From assembly GCA_964370295.1 (NCBI GenBank), contig CAYJIR010000030.1:1-27280 (forward strand): 27,280 bases of DNA, in the 5' to 3' direction. This document shows positions 1 to 8,229 of the stretch, one piece after another. The stretch comes from JAAYCI01 sp964370295 (lineage in GTDB: Bacteria > Bacillota > Clostridia > Oscillospirales > Ruminococcaceae). Each line of letters starts with the position of its first letter. Within the stretch, counting starts at the first letter, position 1. The translations under genes were made by a program, and so were the position numbers. Under the pieces are notes generated by a model. That model searched no databases. It was not told the DNA's origin and worked only from the letters and a program-made list of their open reading frames with translations.

Positions 1-25
1 ACACTTCGGGCGAATGAACCCAACA

Positions 26-93
26 GGCAATTAAGTTGCCAGCTTATAAAAGTTGTGCCTTTGGCACATTCAATAAAGTGAATTGATTTCACT
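26..93 (-). other. Three adjacent small hairpins in an outgoing leader
   Basis: Three short inverted repeats follow each other: GGCAA/TTGCC (26-30 with 36-40), TGTGCC/GGCACA (54-59 with 63-68) and AGTGAA/TTCACT (77-82 with 88-93). They lie just downstream of the minus-strand promoter at 121-148 and would form the start of its transcript. No known RNA family is recognised. The rest of 149-496 has no credible gene. Confidence 0.4.
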
Positions 94-120
94 ATATAAG
101 TCCTTTCACAAATCATCTTT

Positions 121-148
121 ATTATAATACAATTGGCCAATTTGTCAA
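121..148 (-). promoter_or_regulatory. Strong sigma-A-type promoter facing out of the window
   Basis: Read on the minus strand, a perfect TTGACA (148-143) is followed after 16 bases by a perfect TATAAT (126-121). Transcription would start near position 114 and run left through three hairpins and off the window. The gene it serves is not visible. Confidence 0.6.
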
Positions 149-357
149 TATGGTTTTTTTATAAAATCTATAAAGGGGCTTCCTTGGTAGGGCATTCTGT
201 TTTTGGCCCAAAGAAAGAAAAAAGAAACCGGCAATCTTCACATGTTGGAAGGTTTTTTCTTCTTATTTCCCGAAATTTTATACAAATATACAAAAAAAGC
301 ACTAAATTTATGGGTTAAGGGCGGTTTTTGGCGTGATTTTCTGTGCATAAATATCGC

Positions 358-386
358 TTGACTTTCACACATGACAATGAAATAAA
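358..386 (+). promoter_or_regulatory. Possible promoter of the ureohydrolase operon
   Basis: TTGACT (358-363) is followed after 17 bases by AATAAA (381-386). The -35 box is good and the -10 box weak. A start near 393 would give a leader of about 100 bases before the gene at 497. Nothing better is visible between 149 and 496. Confidence 0.35.
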
Positions 387-496
387 CTGGGTATATCTTG
401 TGAATGATATTTTGGGAAAGGGGAAAGGCAATGTAAAAATCACAAAGGGATATTTCTGAAAGTTGTGGCAAAATATGGTTAAAAGGAGAGGAATAT

Positions 497-1456
497 ATGC
501 AAAATTATCAGCCCATCAATTCTTTGGTGTCTCCACGGTTTGGCGGCGTAAAAACCTTTATGCGTCTACCACATCTAAAAACAACCCAAGATGTAGATTT
601 TGCCGTTGTGGGGGTTCCGTTTGATACCTCGTGTTCGTATCGTGTTGGGGCGCGTTTTGCACCGGCAGCGCTTCGGGAGGCATCTGTTTTTTTTAAGAAT
701 TATAACGAAGATTTGGATATAGATATTTTCAAATATCTTTCCGGTGTAGACTATGGCGACATTGATATTGTGCCCGGTTTTATTTTGGAATCTTACGAAA
801 AAATAGAGCAGGGTTTGCTGCCTATATATCAAGACGGCGTGGTTCCCATTTGTATGGGAGGCGATCATTCGATCACTTTGCCACAGTTGCGTGCACTAAA
901 TAAAGTGCATGGGCCCGTGGCTTTGGTTCATTTTGATTCTCATGGCGACATATATGATACGTATGTGGGGCAAAAATACAACCACGCAACACCTTTTCGC
1001 AGGGCCGTAGAAGAGGGTCTGCTGATTACAGAGCACTCCATCCAGGTGGGCCTTCGCAGCCCCTTATACTCTGCAGACGAGCGCAGAGAAAGCAGCGATT
1101 TGGGTTTTGCCTACATTACGGGCTCGCAGCTGCACAGAATGGGCATTGAAAAGGGCATACAAACCATACGCGAGAGAGTGGGCGATGCCCCGGTATTTGT
1201 AAGCTTTGATATTGATTTTCTGGATCCGGCCTATGCACCGGGCACAGGAACCCCCGAACTGGCCGGTTTTACCAGTTGGGAGGCATTGGAGCTGGTGCGT
1301 GGCCTGCGTGGCATGAACTTTAGAGGTTTCGATTTGGTGGAAGTTTTGCCGGCGTACGACCACGCCAATATCACAGCCTTTGCCGGTGCCGGCATTATGT
1401 GGCAGTTTATTTCGCTTTTGGCATGCGGCGCTGCCCATGCACAGGAAGATTTGTAA
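497..1456 (+). CDS. Agmatinase/arginase-family ureohydrolase
   Basis: A 319-residue manganese ureohydrolase that cleaves a guanidino compound to urea and an amine or amino acid, presumably in the cytoplasm. The metal-binding signatures are intact: GGDHS (121-125), DSHGD (147-151) and FDIDFLDP (237-244), followed by PGTGTPE. Ser in DSHGD is an accepted variant of the usual DAHxD. The N-terminus, with PRFGG and TFMRLP, recalls guanidinobutyrase and guanidinopropionase types as much as true agmatinases, so the substrate is open. The start is set by AGGAGAGG just upstream. A membrane protein gene follows 13 bases after the stop and is probably co-transcribed, which suggests uptake plus hydrolysis of one guanidino or related compound. 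Family is certain, substrate is not. Confidence 0.9.
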   Translation: MQNYQPINSLVSPRFGGVKTFMRLPHLKTTQDVDFAVVGVPFDTSCSYRVGARFAPAALREASVFFKNYNEDLDIDIFKYLSGVDYGDIDIVPGFILESYEKIEQGLLPIYQDGVVPICMGGDHSITLPQLRALNKVHGPVALVHFDSHGDIYDTYVGQKYNHATPFRRAVEEGLLITEHSIQVGLRSPLYSADERRESSDLGFAYITGSQLHRMGIEKGIQTIRERVGDAPVFVSFDIDFLDPAYAPGTGTPELAGFTSWEALELVRGLRGMNFRGFDLVEVLPAYDHANITAFAGAGIMWQFISLLACGAAHAQEDL

Positions 1457-1469
1457 AGGAGGAATTATT

Positions 1470-2831
1470 ATGAATCAAAAGGAAAACAATACAAGCCCTA
1501 AACACAGCACAGGGGACTTTCTGAAATTTTTAATTCCATCTATCTTGGGCGCCGCATTATTTTTAATTCCGTTTCCAAACGGAGAGTCGTTTACGGTGTC
1601 CATTGGCATTATCATAGATAAGCTCAGTGGCCTTTTAGGCTCTGAGGTACTGTCGGCTTTCGCGTTGGTGATGGTTAGTTTTTCTGCCTTGGGTGCCATC
1701 TTATATCGTATTTTTGAAAAAAAGATAAAATCCGACATACTAAAAACCCTATTTAAAACCAGCATTCCCTATTTGGTCTTTCGTATTGTAGGGGCGGTTT
1801 TTGTGGTGATGACCTATTTTCAATTGGGGCCCGAAATGTTTTGGAGTGCCGGCACAGGCGGCACCATGCAAGGGCTTTTGAACACCTTGATTGTCAATTT
1901 TTTGGTATGTGGTCTCTTGCTTCCCTTGCTTATAGATTTTGGCAGCATGGACTATGTGGGCATCTTAATTCAACGTGTTATGCGCCCTTTGTTTACCTTG
2001 CCGGGGCGCTCTTCGCTAGACTGCTTGGCCTCTTTTGTGGGCAACGGAACCGTGGGCATTGTTATCACGAGCAAACAATATGACGAAGGCTATTATACCG
2101 GGCGTGAGGCTTCGGTAATTGCCACTTGTTTTTCCATTGTATCGATTCCGTTTTGCTTGGTTATCGCAGAATTTTTAAGCGTGGACGCCTACTTTTTCCC
2201 CATGTATTTCACCGTTACCATAACATGTATCATCTTGGCCATTATAACCCCACGCATTTATCCGCTGCGGAAAATTTCCAACGAGTACCATGAGCGCGTG
2301 GGCAAACAAATTGTGGAAGACGTTCCGCATGGTGCTAAACTACACCAGTGGGCCGTGCAAAAAGGTGTGGAGCGTGCCGCCAAAAACAAAAGCTGGAGCA
2401 AGGTGGCACAAAAAGGCCTGGTAACCGCTTTGGATATTTGGTTAACCCTGCTGCCGGTGGTTATGTTTGGTGGTGTGGTGGCATTAATTGTGGCCGAGTA
2501 TACACCGTTTTTCACCATCATATCCTATCCGTTCGCTGCCTTCTTAGAGCTATTGCAAATTCCCCAGGCTGCACAGGCGGCCCCCGGCATTGTAGCCGGT
2601 TTTGCAGATATGTTCCTGCCGGCAATTTTAGGCGCCGACATAGAAAGCGAAATGACCCGGTTTTTCATTGCCTGCGTCTCATTATGTCAGCTTATCTTCT
2701 TTACAGAAAATGTGATGATCATTTTGAAATCAGACATTCCTTTAAAGTTTATCAATCTGATTGTAATCTTCCTAGAGCGTACTTTGGTTTCCATCTTGGT
2801 GGCGGCCGCGGCAGCCCATATCTTGTTTTAA
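1470..2831 (+). CDS. YjiH-like membrane protein with nucleoside-recognition (Gate) domain
   Basis: A 453-residue polytopic inner-membrane protein of the YjiH/nucleoside-recognition type, with roughly ten hydrophobic segments. The start is the ATG at 1470, behind a strong AAAGGAGG site. A longer frame from 1380 overlaps the ureohydrolase gene and has no ribosome site. The conserved Gate-type core is suggested by the glycine-rich stretch around SFVGNGTVGIVITSKQYDEG. Members are thought to be transporters or regulators of transport, but substrates are largely unknown. Its position as second gene of a two-gene operon suggests it moves the substrate or a product of the preceding ureohydrolase; that link is inference. 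A bidirectional terminator closes the operon. Confidence 0.8.
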   Translation: MNQKENNTSPKHSTGDFLKFLIPSILGAALFLIPFPNGESFTVSIGIIIDKLSGLLGSEVLSAFALVMVSFSALGAILYRIFEKKIKSDILKTLFKTSIPYLVFRIVGAVFVVMTYFQLGPEMFWSAGTGGTMQGLLNTLIVNFLVCGLLLPLLIDFGSMDYVGILIQRVMRPLFTLPGRSSLDCLASFVGNGTVGIVITSKQYDEGYYTGREASVIATCFSIVSIPFCLVIAEFLSVDAYFFPMYFTVTITCIILAIITPRIYPLRKISNEYHERVGKQIVEDVPHGAKLHQWAVQKGVERAAKNKSWSKVAQKGLVTALDIWLTLLPVVMFGGVVALIVAEYTPFFTIISYPFAAFLELLQIPQAAQAAPGIVAGFADMFLPAILGADIESEMTRFFIACVSLCQLIFFTENVMIILKSDIPLKFINLIVIFLERTLVSILVAAAAAHILF

Positions 2832-2939
2832 GGGAAGCTTTGTTGCAGTGACAATTTTGGTTTAACAAGGTATTTTGTATGCCTAGTTCAATGGGCATGA
2901 GCAAAACCAAAATGAATGGTGTAGCAGATACAAAGGGAT

Positions 2940-2980
2940 AAAACGCCCACGAGAGCCAAAATGGCTTTCGTGGGCGTTTT
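2940..2980. terminator. Bidirectional terminator between yjiH-like gene and merR
   Basis: An 18-bp stem (2940-2957 with 2963-2980) has one G-T wobble and a five-base loop. It is flanked by A on the left and T on the right, so it can end transcripts from both converging genes. Confidence 0.85.
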
Positions 2981-3001
2981 TTGTAAAAAGAAGAGGACGT
3001 C

Positions 3002-3880
3002 TTATACCGTATGCCCTTTTAAAGGCAACAGAATTCGCGTGAGGTAATTTTCTTCATTGTTTGTTTGCGTGGCCCCGATAATATACTCTTCCACAGAATC
3101 TCCGCTAAGGGATAAATGATTTTCCTTTGCCCATGCTTCCAATTTTTGATAGGTGGATTTTGCAGAGCGATAGCTGCCAATGTGCATGCATGTCACGGCG
3201 GAAAATGCCTCTTGCACACGGCAGTAGCCACAGGAAGCACTTTCTTTTGCCAACACAGCAAAAACCTCTACGTCATTTTGGCACTCTTCGTGTTTTTTGC
3301 CGAATTGGCTCATGTAATCCTGGTGGAAAATAGACATATTAGGGCCGTTTATTTCAAGGCCGTATTGCTCTATAAAACCATATAATTCGGCTCTTCTATC
3401 GATAAAAGAAAACCAAATGCTATGAAGCCCCTCTCGTCTGGTAGACACAATATCCCTTTTGGGGATATTGACGATCTCTATGGAATTAACCATGGAAAGC
3501 CGATCGCTGGTTTTGGTGTGCATATAGTTTTTTGCGTTTAGCAAGCGAAACATCAATTCGATGGTTTTGTTGTATTTTTTTTGGGCTTGCTCCAATTCGG
3601 CCTTTGCACTGGTTAGCCAAACATCAAGTTCCACATTGAGTTTTGCTAAATTTCTGTCGGCAAGAAGAGAGGAAATGCGTTCCAGTGGCATGCCGATTTG
3701 CCGCATCTCTTTAAGAAGCAAAATTTCTTCTATTTGGTACTGTGTGTAGAATCGATAGTTGTTTTTGCTGTCTCGTATGGCGGGCACGATTAAGTTTTTT
3801 TTGTCGTAGTGGCGCAGGAGGCGGCTGCTGATGTTGCAGAGCTTCGCCATTTCACCCACACTGTATACTTTTGTTTCCAT
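3002..3880 (-). CDS. MerR-family regulator with GyrI-like ligand-binding domain
   Basis: A 292-residue transcription regulator. Residues 1 to about 75 form the MerR winged helix (VYSVGEMAKLCNISSRLLRHYD, then the NYRFYT beta wing), followed by a dimerising helix to about residue 125. From about residue 135 there is a GyrI/BmrR-like effector domain, judged from the ending pattern of His-Ile-Gly, a Leu-x-x-Trp helix and a final beta strand. Such proteins bind hydrophobic or cationic compounds and activate efflux genes. It is divergent from an MFS transporter gene, a typical regulator-target arrangement, although the pairing is inferred. No helix-turn-helix residue looks damaged. Confidence 0.85.
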   Translation of the reverse strand: METKVYSVGEMAKLCNISSRLLRHYDKKNLIVPAIRDSKNNYRFYTQYQIEEILLLKEMRQIGMPLERISSLLADRNLAKLNVELDVWLTSAKAELEQAQKKYNKTIELMFRLLNAKNYMHTKTSDRLSMVNSIEIVNIPKRDIVSTRREGLHSIWFSFIDRRAELYGFIEQYGLEINGPNMSIFHQDYMSQFGKKHEECQNDVEVFAVLAKESASCGYCRVQEAFSAVTCMHIGSYRSAKSTYQKLEAWAKENHLSLSGDSVEEYIIGATQTNNEENYLTRILLPLKGHTV

Positions 3881-4323
3881 GTGTTTTTCAACCTTTGCTC
3901 CTTGTTTTATTTAATGCCACTGAACAAAAAACGACCTATAAAACGATCATTTTTCGTTTAGAAAAGTGCAAAAACACAGTGGCGTGCATCAGCCTATGCC
4001 CCAAAAGTGCTGTTTTAAGCATGGTTATGGCCACCGCCTAGTGCGCCGGGGCCGGATAAAGTAAACAGGCGTTTATGCAGCGGGCAAACCATGGGGCATA
4101 AAACCATATAGGATGAAATTGCCCTGCAAAGTCGCGCGTGGATATTTGCCTATGATATGGGGCAAGCCAAGATGCAAGAAATAGTGTGCACTGCCCGGTT
4201 TTGGTTGAAATAAGCCATAAAAAAAGCTACAATAGCAATAGTGTTCATGACGAAATTTTGAGACATACCTTGATTACTTTTGCTTTTATTAAGAATAGAA
4301 ACCCACAAGAGGAGCATTCGTCC
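3881..4323. other. Divergent intergenic region between merR and MFS genes
   Basis: This 443-base stretch holds no credible gene. It contains one degenerate copy of the three-copy repeat (3948-4038) and the control regions of the two divergent genes. No perfect MerR operator could be picked by eye. The right half, 4040-4185, is moderately GC-rich and unexplained. Confidence 0.5.
3948..4038 (+). repeat. Dispersed structured repeat, copy 1 (degenerate)
   Basis: The core 3971-4038 matches copies 2 and 3: it shares AAAACACAGTGGCGTGC and GGTTATGGCCACCGC-like ends. It has lost two bases and much of the second hairpin arm, so it looks like an older copy. It lies in the leader side of merR. A TTAATGCCAC box lies to its left at 3911-3920, as with the other copies. 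Confidence 0.7.
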
Positions 4324-5493
4324 TTGAAAAAATCTGCAGGGTCTAAAATTTTATTTACGGTAACTTTGTTTTTTTGGTTTTCGCAATATGCGTATACGTC
4401 CTATGTGAACCCGGAGCTGGAGCGTTTGGGGGCAAGCGCCGTGCTTATGGGGTTTGTGGGCAGTGTTTATGGGTTGGCACAGCTTGTGCTGCGCATTCCC
4501 GTGGGGGTTTTTGCAGACACTTGGAAAAAGAAATTTTTTGTTTGCGCGGGTTGCTTGTGTGCAAGCCTTGCCTCTTTATGTATGCTGCTGGGGTATCATC
4601 CGCTTGCTTTTTTTATTGGGCGCGCTCTGGGCGGTGTTGGCGCGGCCACATGGGTGGTGTTTACGGTGCTGTATTCAGATTATTTTTTGCCGGAGGAATC
4701 CATAAAATCTATCACCACACTCAATGTTTCCAATATGCTGGGGCGTTTGCTTTCGTTTGCATTGGCAGGGGTCTTAGTGTCTTTCTTGTCACCAAAGATT
4801 TCTTTTCTCATTGCTGCCATCGGTGGATTCATCGCTTTTTTTCTAAGCCTTTTCATCTGCGAGCCGAAAAAGAAACCGGGGCAGAAACCCCTTCGGGCCG
4901 TGGAGTTGGTAGACGTTGCCAAAGACCGAAATTTACTGGTTACCTCCGGCCTTGCCCTGCTGGCCCAGCTGGTTGGTTTTGCCACCTATTTTTCATTCAC
5001 ATCCAACTATGCGGTGCTTATTGGCGCAAGCGAGGCACAGCTTAGCTATATCAATGTGTTGATGGTGCTTTCGTCGGTGGTGGTTAATTTTGTGGTTAGC
5101 AAATATCTGTTAAAATATGTCGCTGCCCAATGGTTGGTGATTGTGGGTTTTATAGCCATCACCTTTTATTGTGCCTTTCTGCCTTTTGTGCAAACCGTTT
5201 TGGGGTTGTATGCGATGCAACTGGTTGCCGGCGCGGGAAACATGCTTAGCGTGGCGGTGTTGATGGGCCTTTGTGTGCGTGATATTGTGCCCGAAAAACG
5301 TTCTGCTGCCATGGGTTTTTTTCAAGCGGTTTATGGCGTTGGCATGACGCTGGGGCCTCTTGTGATGGGCACCCTTGTCAATCGCTTCGATTTGCGCAGT
5401 GGTTTTTTTGTGATAGCGGCGGTTTCTGTGGCAAACACCATTGTTTGTGTGGTTTTGCTTTGCGCGAAAAAGCCGAGAAAAACAACAGAATGA
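4324..5493 (+). CDS. Major facilitator superfamily transporter, probable drug efflux
   Basis: A 389-residue membrane protein with about twelve hydrophobic helices. The loop after the second helix has GSVYGLAQLVLRIPVGVFAD, a drug:proton antiporter-type signature, followed by the basic WKKK stretch. The TTG at 4324 is chosen because GAGGAG sits nine bases ahead; an upstream ATG at 4186 would add 46 residues of non-hydrophobic, unlikely sequence. The gene is divergent from the MerR regulator, which probably controls it, but the substrate is unknown. It ends seven bases before the convergent diguanylate cyclase gene. Confidence 0.85.
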   Translation: MKKSAGSKILFTVTLFFWFSQYAYTSYVNPELERLGASAVLMGFVGSVYGLAQLVLRIPVGVFADTWKKKFFVCAGCLCASLASLCMLLGYHPLAFFIGRALGGVGAATWVVFTVLYSDYFLPEESIKSITTLNVSNMLGRLLSFALAGVLVSFLSPKISFLIAAIGGFIAFFLSLFICEPKKKPGQKPLRAVELVDVAKDRNLLVTSGLALLAQLVGFATYFSFTSNYAVLIGASEAQLSYINVLMVLSSVVVNFVVSKYLLKYVAAQWLVIVGFIAITFYCAFLPFVQTVLGLYAMQLVAGAGNMLSVAVLMGLCVRDIVPEKRSAAMGFFQAVYGVGMTLGPLVMGTLVNRFDLRSGFFVIAAVSVANTIVCVVLLCAKKPRKTTE

Positions 5494-5500
5494 TTTGGGT

Positions 5501-6730
5501 TTATTGAGGCCGAGCCTCTTGTGAGGGCGCTACATTTCGCGCCCTTCTTTCTTTGTTTCTCTCTTTTTTAAAGGAGTACATCTCCTTGTCTGCGCGCTCT
5601 ATCAACTCGTCATGGGAAAGGGTGTTGTTTTCGTCCACCTCTATAAAGCCGTAGCTGATGGATGTTTCGTATACTTTGTTAAGACCGAGGATGTTTTGAT
5701 AACACTTTTCCACTTTATTTTTAATGGGCAGGGATTTGGAATTTCCAATGATTAAAAATTCGTCGCCACCGATTCTGGAAATGGTATCTTCCGCAAAACT
5801 TTCTTTTATAAAATCTGCGGCCAGTTTTATATATATGTCGCCTTCTTCGTGCCCAAAAGTATCGTTGACGGTTTTAAGCCCATCCAAATCAATAAATAAA
5901 ACATAGCAATAGCGTTGCAAGGCAAGAAAACCCTTTAGTTTTTCAACCGCAATACTCCGCACAAAAAAGCCTGTAAAAAAATCGGTGAGCACTTCTTTTT
6001 CCAGTTTGTGTATCACCACGTTGTCCGTGTGTATTTCCACAGAAGTATCGCCGAAGGAGATGGAGGCCTGCCGCAATTTTGAATAGACAAAAACGGCGAT
6101 CATAATGATAACAAAACAGATTAAGGCAAGCATGCCAACCCGGATTTGATATACACTGCTAAAAGTTGCATCGGATGTTTCGGTGTACAAAGTGGGCAAT
6201 GCTGCAGTTTGGTTTAGCAAAACCGCAGCGAGCAACACACAGCATAGTTTTAAACTGGGAATGTCGGCAAACAGGTATTTTACCACGCTGTGGATTAAAA
6301 TTTTGCTGCTAATAGCAATGTATATAGAAAGTATGGAAAAAGTGAGGATCTGCACCAACATGCGGTTGTCTGCCAGTGTGATGTATTCGTTTGCCGGCAC
6401 ACCGGCAATGAGAGAGAGAATGCCGATGTTGAGCACCTTCATGCCAAAATAGTTGATGGTAAAGCAAAGCGTGGCGGCAACTGTAGAAATTAAGTTTAGC
6501 CGATAGCATAGAAATATTTCAATGGCTAAAAACAAAAAATATCCAAGAGGCAATAGGGGCTCAAAGCGGAACAGGCCGGTATGGGTGTATAAAAACATAG
6601 GAAAAGCATTGATAAAGAGAAGAAGGCATAAAATAGGCAAGCGTACCATGGCTTTGCCGTATATTTTTGCAACGTAATAGGCAACAGCAGAGATGTATAC
6701 AATATAGCACAACCATGTAAGTGCAAGCAT
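5501..6730 (-). CDS. Membrane-bound diguanylate cyclase (GGDEF), no I-site
   Basis: A 409-residue protein predicted to make cyclic di-GMP from two GTP. The N-terminal half holds about six membrane helices, a short linker follows, and a GGDEF domain fills the last 170 residues. The signature RIGGDEF is intact, with upstream FIDLDGLKTVND carrying the metal-binding Asp. At the inhibitory-site position the sequence is FAED rather than RxxD, so product feedback at that site is probably lost. The ATG at 6730 is preferred because GAGGTGG lies eight bases ahead; a start at 6751 would overlap the upstream gene and has a poorer site. It is the second gene of a two-cyclase operon, with its start one base past the upstream stop. 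Confidence 0.9.
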   Translation of the reverse strand: MLALTWLCYIVYISAVAYYVAKIYGKAMVRLPILCLLLFINAFPMFLYTHTGLFRFEPLLPLGYFLFLAIEIFLCYRLNLISTVAATLCFTINYFGMKVLNIGILSLIAGVPANEYITLADNRMLVQILTFSILSIYIAISSKILIHSVVKYLFADIPSLKLCCVLLAAVLLNQTAALPTLYTETSDATFSSVYQIRVGMLALICFVIIMIAVFVYSKLRQASISFGDTSVEIHTDNVVIHKLEKEVLTDFFTGFFVRSIAVEKLKGFLALQRYCYVLFIDLDGLKTVNDTFGHEEGDIYIKLAADFIKESFAEDTISRIGGDEFLIIGNSKSLPIKNKVEKCYQNILGLNKVYETSISYGFIEVDENNTLSHDELIERADKEMYSFKKERNKERRARNVAPSQEARPQ

Positions 6731-6731
6731 G

Positions 6732-7946
6732 TTATACACCACCTCTTCCATAAAACCGTTCTTTATCTATGTTCATCAGTTCGTCAACATAGCCCAGCAT
6801 TTCCACTCGAGAATGTTTTTTATCGGCCATATCAAAGCACATATAGCCCATGTTGGCATGAAATATGTAGGGTTTGCTTTCGTTGAAATGAGCCACTTTG
6901 TTTTGAATGCGGCCCACAACCACGTCGAGCTCGCTTTCGGTGACATCCAATAACACGAGAATAAATTCGTCCCCGCCAATGCGGGCCGATAAATCTTCGT
7001 CTCGAATGCTTGCTTTTAAAATATTGGCGATGTCTATAATGTATTGGTCTCCCTCTTTGTGGCCAAAGGTGTCGTTTACATATTTAAGACTTGCCAAATC
7101 TAAAAAACAAAGGCCGAATTTTGCTGTGTCCACTTCGCACAGCTCATCTAGTTTGGAAAAAATAAATCGTCGGTTATACAGCTTGGTTAAATCGTCCGAG
7201 TACAATTTAAACTCGGTTTCCAGTTTCTTTCTAACCACGATTTCATGTAAAGTTTTGGCTTCGTCTGCCTTCCTTTTGTAAGGATGCAATTGAACGAGAG
7301 AAACATTGAAATGCAAAAGGCAATAAAACAATGCCAGAACAAAAAGTATGGTTGAAATGGTGGAAAGCGCAAAGGGGTGGCTTAACAAGCGCTCATCGAT
7401 AAGCCAGGTGTCGAAGCATAAAACCAGCAAAAAGAACAGAGAAACACCCGACATAATTTCTGAATAATATTTTGTTTTGGCTAGCTTGACGATTTTTTCC
7501 AACTGGACCCGATTTCTAAAGATTAAAAATACTACAAGAAAAAACAGGTGCGTTATCAGTATGGTTATGGGAAAGACAGAGGTGTCTTGATAGACGGCCT
7601 GGATACTGCGGCTGGAAACAATACTGAAAATGGTTAACACCAAGGTATGGACGATGGTGATATTTAAAAGAACGCCAGAAGCAATAAATAGAGGCAGCCG
7701 AACGGGACCGCCGGTGAAGAAAAATGTCTGCAACAAAAAAACAAAAAGGATGATAAGGGTGAGAGCCGTGTAAGTGCCACTCAAAATATAGACTAAAAAG
7801 CTAGCAAGGCCAATGCCAAGGGAAAAACCAAAAAGAAAGAATCTGTTTTTTTGTGCCAGATGGAAGTTTTTGATAATAAATACGAATAATATCAAGTTAA
7901 GGAGCGCAATGGATATACAACTTATGGCCAGCCACAAGTATTCCAT
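6732..7946 (-). CDS. Membrane-bound diguanylate cyclase (GGDEF) with I-site
   Basis: A 404-residue protein with the same plan as its downstream neighbour: several membrane helices in the first half, then a C-terminal GGDEF domain with FLDLASLKYVND and RIGGDEF. Here the inhibitory site RDED is present five residues before GGDEF, so it should be feedback-inhibited by cyclic di-GMP. The ATG at 7946 follows GGGAGGTG closely. The frame stays open upstream to 8138 but runs through the intergenic repeat and is not used. A perfect TATAAT (minus strand, 7971-7966) lies just ahead of the ribosome site, though no good -35 is seen. What signal the membrane half senses is unknown. Confidence 0.9.
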   Translation of the reverse strand: MEYLWLAISCISIALLNLILFVFIIKNFHLAQKNRFFLFGFSLGIGLASFLVYILSGTYTALTLIILFVFLLQTFFFTGGPVRLPLFIASGVLLNITIVHTLVLTIFSIVSSRSIQAVYQDTSVFPITILITHLFFLVVFLIFRNRVQLEKIVKLAKTKYYSEIMSGVSLFFLLVLCFDTWLIDERLLSHPFALSTISTILFVLALFYCLLHFNVSLVQLHPYKRKADEAKTLHEIVVRKKLETEFKLYSDDLTKLYNRRFIFSKLDELCEVDTAKFGLCFLDLASLKYVNDTFGHKEGDQYIIDIANILKASIRDEDLSARIGGDEFILVLLDVTESELDVVVGRIQNKVAHFNESKPYIFHANMGYMCFDMADKKHSRVEMLGYVDELMNIDKERFYGRGGV

Positions 7947-8072
7947 AACATCACCTCCCACTTTTATTATAATGCCCACCGAACAAACAAAAAGGGACAT
8001 ATGCAAATAAAAAAATGTCTCTTTTGGGTTGAGAAAGTGCAAAGTTTTTCCATCTTTTGCACAAAAACCTTG

Positions 8073-8177
8073 CACTTTTGTTTTCGCATTTTCCGTCAAG
8101 GGCGAAAACACAGTGGCGTGCAGCAAGGTATGCCCCATAAAAGTGCTGTTTTAGGCGCTTTTATGGCCACCGCATTC
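8073..8177 (+). repeat. Dispersed structured repeat, copy 2
   Basis: The 77-bp core (8101-8177) is identical to copy 3 at 70 of 77 positions by hand alignment. Homology weakens but continues left to 8073 through GTTTTCG. One hairpin pairs GGCGTGC with GTATGCC (8115-8121 with 8128-8134). A second pairs CCATAAAAGTGC with GCGCTTTTATGG (8135-8146 with 8155-8166). GTGGC and GCCAC could also close an outer stem. Confidence 0.8.
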
Positions 8178-8186
8178 TGCAGTGGG

Positions 8187-8217
8187 GCTAAATAAACCCC
8201 ACAGGGGTTTGTTTAGC
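8187..8217. other. Hairpin at the 5' end of a predicted minus-strand transcript
   Basis: A 14-bp stem (8187-8200 with 8204-8217) has a three-base loop and one G-T wobble. No T run follows on either strand, so a terminator is unlikely. On the minus strand it would be the first structure after the promoter at 8230-8258. Confidence 0.5.
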
Positions 8218-8229
8218 AAGTATAACTTT

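Noticed and set aside
133..318. Short open frame at the left edge
   Set aside because: It has no ribosome site, odd composition, and crosses the promoter-bearing AT-rich region.
935..951. Ser in DSHGD of the ureohydrolase as a possible defect
   Set aside because: The family pattern allows Ala or Ser at that position, and all metal ligands are kept.
4093..4102. Inverted 10-base match (TATGCCCCAT) to the repeat, beside copy 1
   Set aside because: It is too short to call a fourth, inverted copy; it may be chance.
4186..4323. Upstream ATG extending the MFS gene by 46 residues
   Set aside because: The added residues are not membrane-like and have no ribosome site, while the TTG at 4324 has GAGGAG at proper distance.
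4374..5045. Long overlapping frame of 223 codons inside the MFS gene
   Set aside because: It is a +1 shadow, rich in Cys, Arg and Trp, without a domain.
7947..8138. Upstream extension of the first diguanylate cyclase
   Set aside because: The frame only happens to be open through repeat copy 2, and GGGAGGTG marks the ATG at 7946.
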